Of a stretch of DNA of 64,000 nt, positions 24,586 to 35,342 are shown in pieces. Both the position numbers and the translations under genes were made by a program. This stretch comes from Meandrina meandrites (lineage: Eukaryota; Cnidaria; Anthozoa; Scleractinia; Meandrinidae), in contig OY855913.1 in assembly GCA_963693305.1 (NCBI GenBank), positions 14,712,022 to 14,776,021 of the forward strand, read 5' to 3'. How positions within the stretch are numbered: the stretch's first letter is position 1; each line of letters begins with the position of its first letter. The notes beneath the pieces were generated by a model that did not search any database, was not told the DNA's origin, and saw only the letters and a program-made list of their open reading frames with translations.

Positions 24586-24897
24586 TTTTTTTTTTTATTT
24601 TTTTATTTTTTATTTATTTTTTTTTTACAATGTACAGTTTTTAACAATTACTTAGAGACATTACTTTACATTTACTTTAACACTTCTAGAGCTACTACAA
24701 TTACCGCTACTACAATTCCTTACAAGCATAATTTACAATACAACGCATTACACTTATTCACACAATGAAGCTATTCACAAAAATTGCTATACTAACCGAG
24801 ACGTTACTAAAAAAAAAATAAAGAAAAGAAAAAAAAGGTAAACTACAGAAAAAATTAAAGAAATTCAGAATTAGCGAAATAAAGGAATGACTACACA

Positions 24898-27800
24898 TTA
24901 GTTTATGAAATTAGACCATTTCTCACAAAAGGTGTTATATTTGTTTGACATGATAGCTATGTAGCGTTCGGTTTCAATTTTATCATATACGAGATTTGTA
25001 AAATCTGCGAACTGAAATTTGACGTTGTTTAAAGCTTTGCAATAGAGAAAGTATTTACCAATGAGGATCAGATGGTTTAGGGTTGAACAAGAGGACGAAT
25101 CATTTAGCACACCATACAGAATCTCATTGTTGGAAAGGCTAATATTTTTTTGGGAAAAAGATTGATACCAAGTACTAAAATCGGACCAGAAAGAAATGGC
25201 CATGGGACACGATAAGAATAAATGAGTGACTGTTTGGTCTATGTTAGTGCAAAAAGGACAAAGAGGGTCTTCAACCTTTTTCATTTTATACAGAATGTAA
25301 TTTGTGTACAAAATATTGTGAATGATTTTGTATTGAAATACTGAGAGTTTTATCTCTTTTGTCACAATGAAGGGTAAAGAGTATATCTTCTGTCGTTGAG
25401 GAATGTCAAATCCATATTCTATAAGTCTTTTCTCAGCAGTGGGAGGAGGGAGGTTCTGATGATTAACTAGTGATTTGTAAATTGCCTTACATGTAAGTTT
25501 GCCTATTGCAGGTAAATTAACTGTACTGGCATCGGTTTGCAGCTCCTGTTTTAGAAGAGTTTTCCAGTTACTAGATATTGCAGAAAGGAGACCGTGATAC
25601 TGCAAAAAGTTACAATTTACCTTAAATTTAGTTAAGAATGCATCAAAAGATAGAAATTTATTTTGATTTTCCTCTAAGAGGCTGGAAAGTTTATAAATGC
25701 CGGCTAGATGCCAGCTTCGGAAATATATGGAGGCTTTGTTAATTTTCACGAAACGATTATTCCAAACAATTTGGTCAAGGACATCTTTCTTTGTTTCGGG
25801 AACAGCATTATTTAGTTTCTGCCAGTGTGAAACTATGTCTCTGTAGAAAGAGGGTAGCTTTGGATTTAAGTTCAAATGTTTTACATCGTAATTACATTGA
25901 AAAAGGAATGTTCCGCCAACGTTGGAGAGATATCGCAAAGGGATGAGTTTCCAGAGTTGGTTACCTTCGGAGCATAGACGACGTACCCAACATATTTTCA
26001 AAGCTTTATCAAATAATGTAAAATCGATCATCTTAAGACCTCCGTTTTCCTTACCTTTGATTAGAGTCGATTTTTTAATCTTTGGATTTTTGTACTTCCA
26101 TACAAAATCAAAGATTAGTTTGTTCACTTCAGTAGCGAACGTGTCTGGTGTGTTTAGCACACTACACACGAATGCTAATTTTGCAATTGCCATTGTCTTT
26201 ACTATATTGATCCTCCCAAATATTGATATATCCCTTGAAGACCAGATGTTTAATGTTCTCCTTAATGGATCAAGTCGTTCAAAAAAATTCTTTTTGGCTG
26301 CGAGATGGTCGTCATACGAGAAGTAAACTCCTAGTGCATAGATGGGTTCTTCACTCAATTTTAGATCGAGAAGAGTATCTTTTCGAGAGCGCAATGATCC
26401 TAACCATAGCAACTCTGATTTGGATTGATTTATTCGTAGCCCGGAACAATTTTCGAACTGGGAGAGTAAATTAAATAGACTAGTTAGTGACTGGACATCT
26501 CTTAGGAAAACAGTCGTGTCATCTGCATACTGCGTAAGTTTTAATGTGTTTTTTTCATCAATTTCGATGCCTCTTATATTATCTGAGGACCGGATTGCAT
26601 TGCCTAAAATTTCTATTCCAATGACAAACAAGATGCCGGAGAGAGGGCATCCTTGCCTGACTCCCCTTCCCAAATTAAAGTGACTAGTGGCGTAACCGTT
26701 GTTGAGGACGCAACTCGAGATGTTACTGTACACTATATTAATCCACTGCCGTAACTGCGGTCCAAAGTTGAACGTTTCTAAACATTTTTGAAGATAATTC
26801 CATTCAATGGAATCAAAAGCTTTTTCGAAATCAAGGAAAACAGCGAAGCCAGGGATGTTTTGTGCTTTCGTGAACGACATAATGTCTGAAATAGTCCGGA
26901 TGCTCTCACCAATGTACCTTCCCTTTACATAACCTGTCTGACTTGAGTGAACAATTTTAGGTAAAACTTTTTCCATTCTGATTGCAATGGCTTTTGTGGC
27001 GATTTTATAATCGTTGTTTAAGAGGGATAATGGTCTCCAGTTTTTTAAGTATTCTAAGTTTTTATCCTTTTTTGGTATCAAGGAAATGATTCCGAGCCGT
27101 TGAGAGATAGATAAATGACCGTGCTCATATGCATAATTAAAGCTTTCTACCATAAACTGTCCAAGCAGGTCCCAGAAGCATCTGTAAAATTCTATTGTGA
27201 ACCCGTCAGAACCAGGTGTCTTATTGTTTTGGAACTTACTAAGCGCTTCTGTGCATTCTTTTATTGTCAATGGGCCTTCACAGCTGTCTGCATCTTCATT
27301 GTTAAGTGTTTTGAGGTTGACAGACTCGAAAAAGTGTTTAAAGTTTTCTGTTTCAGGAGAGGTATTTTTGGATTCGTAGATTCCTCTAAAGAATCTTTCT
27401 TCTTCCTCTAATATTTGTTTAGCATTGAGCTGAACGGAGCCGTCTTCATTTTTCAGCGATGTTATATGCTTCTTTCTGTGGTTTCTTTTTTCTAGATTGA
27501 GGAAATATTTATTATTCTTTTCGCCATATTCATACCAACGCGCTCTGCTTCTAATCATTGTTCCTTGAGTTTTTTTGGCAATTACTTTTGCAAGTTTGAT
27601 TTTTACACGATCTATTTCAGCTTTTCTCGCTTCGTTGAAATTTAAGCGGAGTTCTTCTTGAAGACGATTGAATTTTTCTAGTAACTTTTTTTCTTCGTCA
27701 CGTTTTTGTTTGGCTTTACGTTTAGAGAAAACAATGGTTGCTGCTCTTATTTCCATCTTGATCATTTCCCAGAGGAGTCCTTTGTCTGCTACCTCTGAGT

Positions 27801-28635
27801 ATTTAGATGCAAATTCAGGAATTTTTCTTGAAATTAGTTCGATATAATCTTTGTCTATTAATAGTGAATTATTGAATTTCCAGAAACCTGGACCACGTTT
27901 AGCATCTTTTCCCTCGGAAATTAACGTTATACTTAATGCGGAATGATCAGAAAATATGTTGGGAACAATTTTAGCGTGGTTAAGTGAAGATCGCAAGTCT
28001 TTAGAGATCAGAAAGTAATCCAGTCTGCACTGTATTTTCATAGACGTATTACTCCAGGTGAAACCTTGTATGTTGTCATTCTTTTCTCTCCAGGTATCAA
28101 TAAGATCATGGGTATTTATCAAATTATTAATTTCTTGTATGACCACTTTTTTTAATTCAACCGATCGGCCTCCTCGCTTATCCAGTTCATTTAAAGCACA
28201 ATTGAAGTCACCGCCAAGCACTACTTTTTCATTTGCATAGTTATTTAAAACGGAATTTGACAAGTCTCTAAGGAAATGAACTTGTTGTGTCTGATCGTTA
28301 GGTGCATAAATATTTATAAAAATAAACTTGGACTCGTCTAGCGATACTTCGCTTAAAATATATCTTCCGTTTTTATCGCGGATGACATTATCAATGGACA
28401 CGTTGATTTTGGGCTTAAAAAGAATCATCACTCCTCGGCTGTGACTGGAACCATGACTTTCAACGATTTTTCCACCCCATTCAGCTTCCCAGAGTTTAAT
28501 GGTTTGCGGGGACGAGTATGTTTCTTGCAAATAAACAACATCGGACTTTTGTTGATGTAACCATCTAAATATTTGACGTCGTTTGGTAGTCTTGTTCAAC
28601 CCTCGTACATTTAATGATAAGATTTTAAGTTCCAT
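24898..28635 (-). CDS. LINE ORF2: APE endonuclease and reverse transcriptase (1245 aa)
   Basis: ORF2 nicks target DNA and reverse-transcribes the element RNA at the nick. The apurinic-like endonuclease occupies about residues 1-235: LNVRGLN at 8-14, LQET in the N-terminal part, GGDFN near 141, RLDYFLIS near 204, and SDH at 229-231. The reverse transcriptase follows: LDFEKAFDSIEW, GVRQGCPLSG, and the catalytic YADD at 703-706. A C-terminal zinc knuckle (CPFC, then H and C, near residue 1120) matches the zf-RVT module of this family. The length is normal and no stop or frameshift interrupts it. The antisense ORFs in this interval are shadows. Confidence 0.97.
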   Translation of the reverse strand: MELKILSLNVRGLNKTTKRRQIFRWLHQQKSDVVYLQETYSSPQTIKLWEAEWGGKIVESHGSSHSRGVMILFKPKINVSIDNVIRDKNGRYILSEVSLDESKFIFINIYAPNDQTQQVHFLRDLSNSVLNNYANEKVVLGGDFNCALNELDKRGGRSVELKKVVIQEINNLINTHDLIDTWREKNDNIQGFTWSNTSMKIQCRLDYFLISKDLRSSLNHAKIVPNIFSDHSALSITLISEGKDAKRGPGFWKFNNSLLIDKDYIELISRKIPEFASKYSEVADKGLLWEMIKMEIRAATIVFSKRKAKQKRDEEKKLLEKFNRLQEELRLNFNEARKAEIDRVKIKLAKVIAKKTQGTMIRSRARWYEYGEKNNKYFLNLEKRNHRKKHITSLKNEDGSVQLNAKQILEEEERFFRGIYESKNTSPETENFKHFFESVNLKTLNNEDADSCEGPLTIKECTEALSKFQNNKTPGSDGFTIEFYRCFWDLLGQFMVESFNYAYEHGHLSISQRLGIISLIPKKDKNLEYLKNWRPLSLLNNDYKIATKAIAIRMEKVLPKIVHSSQTGYVKGRYIGESIRTISDIMSFTKAQNIPGFAVFLDFEKAFDSIEWNYLQKCLETFNFGPQLRQWINIVYSNISSCVLNNGYATSHFNLGRGVRQGCPLSGILFVIGIEILGNAIRSSDNIRGIEIDEKNTLKLTQYADDTTVFLRDVQSLTSLFNLLSQFENCSGLRINQSKSELLWLGSLRSRKDTLLDLKLSEEPIYALGVYFSYDDHLAAKKNFFERLDPLRRTLNIWSSRDISIFGRINIVKTMAIAKLAFVCSVLNTPDTFATEVNKLIFDFVWKYKNPKIKKSTLIKGKENGGLKMIDFTLFDKALKICWVRRLCSEGNQLWKLIPLRYLSNVGGTFLFQCNYDVKHLNLNPKLPSFYRDIVSHWQKLNNAVPETKKDVLDQIVWNNRFVKINKASIYFRSWHLAGIYKLSSLLEENQNKFLSFDAFLTKFKVNCNFLQYHGLLSAISSNWKTLLKQELQTDASTVNLPAIGKLTCKAIYKSLVNHQNLPPPTAEKRLIEYGFDIPQRQKIYSLPFIVTKEIKLSVFQYKIIHNILYTNYILYKMKKVEDPLCPFCTNIDQTVTHLFLSCPMAISFWSDFSTWYQSFSQKNISLSNNEILYGVLNDSSSCSTLNHLILIGKYFLYCKALNNVKFQFADFTNLVYDKIETERYIAIMSNKYNTFCEKWSNFIN

Positions 28636-29058
28636 GTGCTAAAATTACCTTGAGGTAAATTTGTTCGACTTTCAGTTCGCAGATGTGATTTGGAGAGAAA
28701 TAGTAAATTGATACCACAGCTGCATTTATTAGATTGTAATTATCTATTGGTCGAATACGAAATCGGTGAAATATTTCGCTGAGAAGATTAATCAAATCGA
28801 AATAAGAATGCAACAAAATGGTGGGCACTGAGAAAACTAATATGTAAACATCGCATGCAGATTTAAAGCATTCTAGGACTGTCGAAAAAGTCAAGGTTAC
28901 TAGTAAGGACTTTAAACAAAATAAAACAAAAATCAAGCAATTGCTTACGAATAAAAAATACATCACAAATAAAGAACAAATACCTGTAAAATTTAGGGCG
29001 AGTTGTCCTGTCTGAAGATTCGCGTCGATTGCCCTTGAGGCAGTTAATTTAGTAATAG

Positions 29059-29941
29059 TTACTTACTATTCATAATTCGACCGTAGAGAGGAAAGTTCTT
29101 TGTTTCGGGGCCTCGATAGACTGCTTTATCGATGATCAGCCGTTCGACATTAAAGAAAGCTACCTTCTGATCTTTCTTCGCCTTCTTTAAGACAGGGTAC
29201 AGTTCCTTTCTTATCTCATCCACCTCTTTCGGGAAGTCATCTGCAACGCCGAACTTTTTGCCCTTGGGTAGGTGCTTGATGTGTGACTTGATGAGTTCCT
29301 TGTCTTTAAAGAAAGAAGCTTTTGCGATTATAGGTCTTGGATGTTGTTTCTTTTCTTCGCTCGGTCTCGTAGGAATTCGGTGAACCCTCTCGAATTCTAT
29401 CTCGTTCAAGTCGTCGCTCGACATCTTCATTTCTTTGTGCAGGAACTTTCTCAGAACTTTTTCGGTGTCTTCGGGCGATTCCTGTTCTCTGTCATTTATG
29501 CCGAAAAATTTTATGTTGTTTCTTCGGTTGAAGCATTCCTGTTTTACTAGTCTGCGCTCTAGCTCGTCCACCTTGGAAATCTTTTCGGTTGTTGATGTCA
29601 GTTTGGCTTCGGTCGCGCTGGCATCGCTTTTTAATTTTTCTACCTCCGCTTGCGTCAACTCGAGACTTTCTTTGAGCATTTGTTTCTCTTCTTCGAGCTC
29701 TTTGACTCTGTTTTTCAAACCTTGGATTTCTGGAAGTATGGATAGCATTTTATCCAGCTTGCTTTGTATATCTGACAAATTTTAGGTTGCACGCCGAGCA
29801 GCCATGCTCGCGTTCACTTTCGTTCAAGAGCTCCTCGTCGGTTTGAGAGCCTCGTGCTCGCAATCTTTTTTTTCTTCGGCTTTCATTTCTTGATTTGCCA
29901 GCATCCTCTAGGCTTTTGAAGTTGTCTGCCTCTGTGGCCAT
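29059..29941 (-). pseudogene. LINE ORF1: coiled-coil RNA-binding protein with one frame break
   Basis: ORF1 proteins bind the LINE RNA and act as nucleic-acid chaperones. A basic N-terminal part reads from the ATG at 29941-29939 in one frame. A second frame, from about 29778 down to 29059, carries a heptad-rich coiled coil, an RRM-like segment (around NNIKFFGI) and a conserved basic C-terminal domain (PRPIIAKASFF, KDQKVAFFNV), as in L1 ORF1p. The frames differ by one base and overlap between 29750 and 29778, next to AAAATTT. The second frame has no ATG near its start (it opens with TTG just after a stop). A one-base indel is the simplest explanation. Confidence 0.85.
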
Positions 29942-30031
29942 GTTGATATCAGTCACAGAAAGGCGGAGCTGTAAAAAAACACGTCCGCCATGTTTCGCGT
30001 CGTTCCCAGATCAATTTATGCAAACAATTTA

Positions 30032-30830
30032 AATAACGAAATTTCTTTTCTGTTCGAAACCGTGACAAACAGTAGTGCAACAATTATTTACTCAGAAGCA
30101 TACTTTTGTTTGTAACATGACACCTGTGTTTTCTCAAAAACGTATGTAACATGATACTTTTTTCTCGAAACGCATGCAACGTCACTCATGCGTTTGTTTT
30201 TCTCACGAAACGAGCTAGTTTTTGAAAAGTAATAATGGAATCAAATCAAAAACCATCTCTTTCGGAAGGTTCTTCAAACCCCAGTACAGCTGGAATATTT
30301 GCTCCCTAGTTTTTAGGAAATTTGCGCCAAAAATCCTGGTTCAAGTTTTTGCATATTCAATTAAGAAAACACTGAAATAAATTTACAAGAGTTCCGCAAT
30401 AAAAAGCTGTGCTTGGTTATGTTCTTTTTGCAAACGCGGCAGCATTGATAGTACTTGCTTTGCTTTCAATAATAAAACAGTTATAACATTGACTTGATCA
30501 GGTGTTAGTATATGACGAAGACTACAATCTTACGTCAGTATGACAAATCCAAACACAAAGTCGCCGTAAATGGCGAAACAAGGCCAATAAATAAATATCA
30601 CCTTCTATTTTACAGAGGAACAAAATGGCCGTTCTTAAATCGAAGCAAATCTTAATTCTTTTTAAATGCAATGCACCTTTAGAAGCCGCAATTTGATTTG
30701 TACTTGATAGTAGTTCCAATCTGATTGGTGGGACATACATACATGACTCACTGACTCACTACATCACTAACCACACCGTCCCTACTGACGACCAAGTGGT
30801 GTTTCTTTTTGACAAAAAAAAAATAACTCA
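30032..30830 (+). repeat. Older repeat split by the LINE (right part)
   Basis: Bases 30060-30330 resemble 52220-52510 (repeated ACTTTTGTTTGTAACATGA words, then GAAAAGTAATAA). Bases 30715-30820 resemble 53130-53250 (GATTGGTG.GACATAC and the final AAAATAACTCAA). This is the other half of the repeat into which the LINE inserted. Confidence 0.55.
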
Positions 30831-31055
30831 ATGAAGCCAACATTCACAATGCATCACTTTTATTTATTTTTATAAAATATTGTCCTGAATAATTAAACAG
30901 AGCTCTGCTATAAAGTGTATCAAAAGCAGAGGTCCTTGAACAGTTGCATCAGCTTCCCAAGTCCAAAGATCTTTCACAAGAGATTTTCCGATTCCAAGTT
31001 GTCTTCTTTCTTCTCAGTAATAAGTATTTTGCAATTTGTCCCATCTCATCACACG

Positions 31056-32936
31056 TTAATTTCCTGCTTGCCCCTGCTGACCTTGAAGCTGGCTCATTAG
31101 CTTTTCATCCTGCATGGACATAGTAGTCAGTTTCTTGCCGATCCTGTCATGTATCTCCAAATATTTAGCAACACACCGATCCAAGCAAACTGATTCTCCT
31201 TTTGTTAGATCACCTTCTTTGTACTTGGGTGATATACACTTCTTTTGACATGCCACTGTTAATCTGAAACCAATAAGCAATGCACAATAATAATAACCTG
31301 GTATAATAATGGAAAAGAGACCAATAGTCTTAAAGTTACTCCAGTAATAATTATATATTAATCAATTATTTTTTTGGTGATAGGCTATAAAAGGCTGAGC
31401 GGCTGATGAAGCCAATGTATGAAGCTTAATTATTAAGCTTCATACATTCCCTAAAGTTTTTGGCCTTTGAGGACCCTTCCCCCCACCCCCAGGAATTTCC
31501 AATCCCTTCTGTGAGGGAATTATGGGCATTTTCTAGAACCACACATTCTTAAAGTTCAGAAGGAAGCAAGTGGGTTAACAATTTGCTGCTTCGAAAGTAT
31601 GGTCTTCAAAGTACACCAATGTGAACTTTAGGGGTGAGTTGGGCCAAAGATTGCCAAGTTTTGGCTTCATTTTGTTCGAGAGTCGAGCATGTTGAGCACT
31701 GCAAGTTTTCTCCCTTACAATATTTTAGGTAAGAGTAAACTCAAATTAAACAATTGGTTAACATGTGGTTTAACATCACATAGACCACATATAATGTGAA
31801 GTGAAGTAAATACTTTATTTACCCTAGGTTTGTAGAGAAGCTCTAACAGGGCTAATATCTCTGAGAATTTTAACAGTACAACAGGCAAAGACCAGACCAC
31901 AACACCGGGAACTTCGCGCCCTACTCTTTACAATGAGTGTGGGTTCTTTAACATCCCCTACTGACCATAACAGTGAAGGTACAGGAGACGTCGTCTCCTG
32001 TTTATCATCCTTATCCGAGAAGACTACAACATCTAACTGTTTGCCAATGTCATTGTGCAAGGCAGCATATTCTCCACAGTTATTTTACGACCCTGGGTGT
32101 TGGCCCAGTCTGGGGCTTGAATCCGAGACCTCCTGCACAGTAGTTCGGCACTCTACCAACCAAGCTAACTGGTTCTTGGTAGTTATATGTAAACTTTAAT
32201 GGCTGTTTATTATATTTTCTTTCGATATCAATTTTACCTAAAAAGGTTTGTACAAATCCTTATAATTTTGCTGCCACCATTTCGACAGAGTTGTCATAAC
32301 CTGAGCCCAGGTTCCCTGTGAACCTTTAACTGTTTTCACAGTTAAACATAAAAGACCAACCACCCCTATTTCAAATTCACCCTAACATGTACAAATATTT
32401 GAGCGACAAAAGGTAATTTTCCATTTAATAAGATATGTAATTCTCAAGATAATTGATTTATATTGACTTTACTTATGCTTTGAATTGGTGTTCCTGGAGG
32501 AAACCAAAAGCATAATTTTTTAACATGACAAGTAGATGTTAAAAGTTCCTGTTCAAGATAAAACTGAGGTATTAAACGATTTGCCCGATTGGTTTGTAAT
32601 AGGATCAATAAGCTTACCTGATTTTCACTTATTGCGGGCCTGCAAGAAATATTAATTTATCACATTTTGCGGGAACATTCGGCTAAACTGCAGTATACTG
32701 GATCACTTATTAACAAGTCGTTAAATAAGAAAAGCACCTAATCTTTTATGCCTCGTTCTAAAAAGTGCTAGTGGTTTTAAAGATAGGCATTTTCTTCACA
32801 TTTCAATCGGGATGGCTGTAATATATAACCCCGGTGTCAAGGCAGAGAGCATAAATATTCCTACTCACCGGTTATACAAGTCTGTCATCATCTCAATTTC
32901 AAGTTCGGCGACCATCTGTGCCTTTGCTGGGTCCAT
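31056..32936 (-). CDS. TIMM10: Mitochondrial import inner membrane translocase subunit Tim10
   Basis: Small Tim chaperone of the mitochondrial intermembrane space. With Tim9 it forms the hexamer that escorts hydrophobic carrier precursors to the TIM22 complex. Two coding exons on the - strand: 32936-32869 (ATG, residues 1-22 plus two bases, starting [13 protein letters not shown]) and 31263-31056 (stop TAA), with a GT donor at 32868 and AG acceptor at 31264-31265; 91 residues in all. The twin CX3C motif is present (CQKKC and CLDRC), with the family signature [11 protein letters not shown] and the C-terminal [13 protein letters not shown]. These cysteines form the two disulfides made by the Mia40 pathway. 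Length matches the usual ~90 aa. The intron contains a SINE. Confidence 0.96.
31800..32175 (-). mobile_element. tRNA-derived SINE in the TIMM10 intron
   Basis: Read on the - strand, an A box (TTAGCTTGGTTGGTAGAGTG) near 32165 and a B box (GGATTCAAGCC) near 32115 are followed by a unique body and a 3' end GTAAATAAAGTATTTAC near 31810. The head differs from the SINE at 4227, so this is another family. Borders are approximate; no convincing target duplication was found. Confidence 0.7.
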
Positions 32937-34760
32937 GATTGTGGCTGACTTTTACTTATACTATTACCACTAACAAAATATCAAACTAAAATGCTGTTTT
33001 TACTCTTACACGTGATTAGCAAAGTGATTCATCCGCCATTTTGAAACTGGTCCCATGGGTAAAACCGCAGACTACCAGAATGCCGTCCACCGTGGAGGGG
33101 TGAGGGATACCCGTCCGGTGGTTTTAATTTTAGCTTCTGCAAAACGGCTCATCTTTTTGAGGTTACCTTATTACAGGAAAATAACGCTTCATGAAATTAA
33201 TGCACATTTGGAAAATTCGCGTTAATTTTTGTGAGCGTTAATTTCCGCGCCATTAATTAAGTGGTGCGTTAATTTGAATTTTTTTTAGCATTGTTTTATC
33301 AGGGTTGGCGCTGCATGCTCGAAGTAGCGAGATTCGTTTGGGTTTTGGATTTTGTTAACCTGCTAACAGTGTGTTATAATAAATTTGTTCCTGTTGTCTC
33401 TACAAGTTCCATTTCGCTGTGTGGTCGCGTTAATTTCCTTCATTTTGAGATTTTAGCACCTCTTTCGCGTTAATTTTTTTTATTAGAAAATAACTTCAGA
33501 AACTTTTCCTTCGCTTCGCGTTAATTTAAGTCGCGTTAATTTCCGGTTCCAATACACGAGCGTTAATTTCCTATAATAAGGTAGTAACGCAAGTGCAGAA
33601 TCCAATCCGTTCCTTATCTATCAGATTTATGAAAAGCTTTGATCGCCGGGTTATAACGCATGGTTCTCGAGGAAGTTTGCAAGTCTGCGGATCGGGTTTA
33701 CATAAACTTTCGAATTGTCCCAAGCCTGTTTTCGTGTTTGGCATCATGATATAATTTTTACATCTGTAAAACTTGGTCAAGTATCAGTTAAACGTTGCAG
33801 GACTGTTTAGCCAAAAACCTCAATCGTTGTTGAGCAATAAACAGGGTCATTGCCCCTAATATTGTTCAACAACGTTATCTACTAAAGGAGTTACAATTGT
33901 TGCAAAAATACAAGTTTATTTACAACAAGTTTTCACTCTCCGGAACAATTTTGATCAAGTTTTAATTATAAGCTGTGCAGGTTGAAGATACACAAGCTCT
34001 CGTTTTATCATAAAAAAAGAAAATGACACCGCAGAGCTCTAAGATATATGAATTTTTCGTAACAACGCTTGCTCCACTGTATTCAGTTTAAGTCCTAAAG
34101 CAAAAAGCTTTATTGACTGATTTGGAAGCCAGATGGGCCGAAAATATATGACTCCAGATTATGGCGCGACATATTTTCGCATTATCATACTACTCTTATT
34201 GATCTGAGAACTCAAGTTTGTGGGAATAAAGTTGCAAAAATATCTTTCTGAGCGTTCTTTTCAAAGAGATGAAGGATAACAGCTGGACATGGGGTCACCT
34301 GGAACGACGAGCACCCGACAGAAGCCAATGGCGTACTTTGGCCGAGGCCTTATGTGTTTCAAAACACGAAGAGGATTGAGTAAGTAAGTAAGTGTTCTCA
34401 ATTGGGCGGACCTGCATCTGTAGTCAAACTTGTCCAACCCTACACACGTTCGTTTGCGGTATTGTTTTGAATTTCTATGCACGTAAAGAATGACCACTGT
34501 TGCTCTTACGAAATTCATCGTCAAAATGTTAATTTGATTTAATTAGTCTCCGATCACGTCGTTTCACTCTCTACTTCTAAACACTACCCTGTGCCGGATA
34601 GCTTATTCAACAGAAGAAGATCAATTTAATTTCAATTTCAATCGCTCTGTTTCAAAATGACCCCAGCCACGCCAGGCAAGGTATGTTTTCAGTGTTTCTG
34701 CTAGAACTTGTTTTCATTGTCACAGATCATTAGTCGTACAGATGGTAAGATGTCGTCGAG
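32937..34760. other. Intergenic interval between TIMM10 and the 193-aa gene
   Basis: It includes the presumptive TIMM10 promoter and 5' UTR just above 32936 and the MITE at 33165-33586. At 34657-34680 an ATG followed by seven codons and a GTATGT donor could be a short first coding exon on the + strand, but no partner exon was recognised. Otherwise nothing is visible. Confidence 0.4.
33165..33586. mobile_element. MITE with GCGTTAATTT internal repeats
   Basis: Approximate inverted termini TACCTTATTACAGGAAA and TTTCCTATAATAAGGTA. Variants of GCGTTAATTT recur many times at 33195-33280 and 33425-33575, in both subterminal regions. Non-coding; no clear target duplication. Confidence 0.6.
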
Positions 34761-35342
34761 TTATATATCGTTTGACATTGTTTTCTTGAGTTCAGGCTTC
34801 GGAACCAAGTTTTGCAAAAGTTTTCTGAATCTGGGATCGTGTGTAGCGTCTTGAGTGTTAGATTTCCTTATTAAATGTGGCGATAACAAAGCAGGTAGTG
34901 TAGTTGTTTCTGAGTGGTAAACGTTATCGGATATTGATTGAGATATAACTCTTGGTAAACGCATATCTTCCACTGAGCTGTACGGGCTCCGTTCCGGCGA
35001 AGAATCTTCCATACTTTCAAAGCGTTTCTTCTCACTTCGAGTCATCGTTGAACTACGCCTTAACCCCCCACCTTCAATAGGAGGCAAGTTAAATATTTCG
35101 GGATTGGATTTACCGCGACGTAGTAAATTTTTTCTCATTCCTTTGATGGCATGTTCTTTCTCCCATCGCAGCCGACTTTCTTCCTTCTTCTGCCAGAGTT
35201 TTATGTGATTAATCTCGTCCTCCAGTTTTGAGTCTTCGAAAACGTTGTCTTTTAGAATCACTTTTCCAGTTTTACTATCTTTGAGTTTCAGAGCCGTGTG
35301 TAGTCCACGGGCAATGGTAAGCTCTCTTGTCCTGGATTCCAT
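34761..35342 (-). CDS. Uncharacterised 193-aa protein, single coding exon
   Basis: I do not recognise this protein. It has an ATG start, an uninterrupted reading frame and protein-like composition. Residues 37-72 are charged and probably helical (EDEINHIKLWQKKEESRLRW, then KEHAIKGMRKNL). Residues 85-107 contain NLPPIEGGGLRRSSTMTRS, a proline/glycine turn followed by a basic serine cluster resembling a kinase site (RRSST). Residues 113-165 are rich in Ser and Pro and probably disordered, including SSPERSPYSS. The C-terminus (FRKLLQNLVPKPELKK) is basic. No signal peptide or membrane segment is visible. A possible acceptor (TTTCTTCAG) lies about 40 nt upstream of the ATG, so there may be a 5' non-coding exon. 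A cytosolic or cytoskeletal phosphoprotein is a guess only. Confidence 0.65.
   Translation of the reverse strand: MESRTRELTIARGLHTALKLKDSKTGKVILKDNVFEDSKLEDEINHIKLWQKKEESRLRWEKEHAIKGMRKNLLRRGKSNPEIFNLPPIEGGGLRRSSTMTRSEKKRFESMEDSSPERSPYSSVEDMRLPRVISQSISDNVYHSETTTLPALLSPHLIRKSNTQDATHDPRFRKLLQNLVPKPELKKTMSNDI

Larger units (their letters stand above)
24586..30019 (-). mobile_element. L1-like LINE retrotransposon, near full length
   Basis: Non-LTR element of 5434 bp with two ORFs. It is flanked by a perfect 12-bp duplication GCAAACAATTTA (24574-24585 and 30020-30031). The A-rich 3' tail appears on the + strand as a T-rich run at 24586-24627. Only about 78 bp precede the ORF1 ATG, so the 5' UTR is short or slightly truncated. 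ORF2 is uninterrupted and ORF1 has a single frame break, so insertion looks recent. Endonuclease and RT motifs place it in the L1/Tx1 group. Confidence 0.95.

Noticed and set aside
25922..29785. ORFs on the + strand inside the LINE
   Set aside because: Antisense shadows of ORF1 and ORF2, with no domain or start context of their own.
34657..34680. Short first exon (ATG plus seven codons, GTATGT donor) on the + strand
   Set aside because: No following exon was recognised and such short matches occur by chance; noted only within the intergenic entry.
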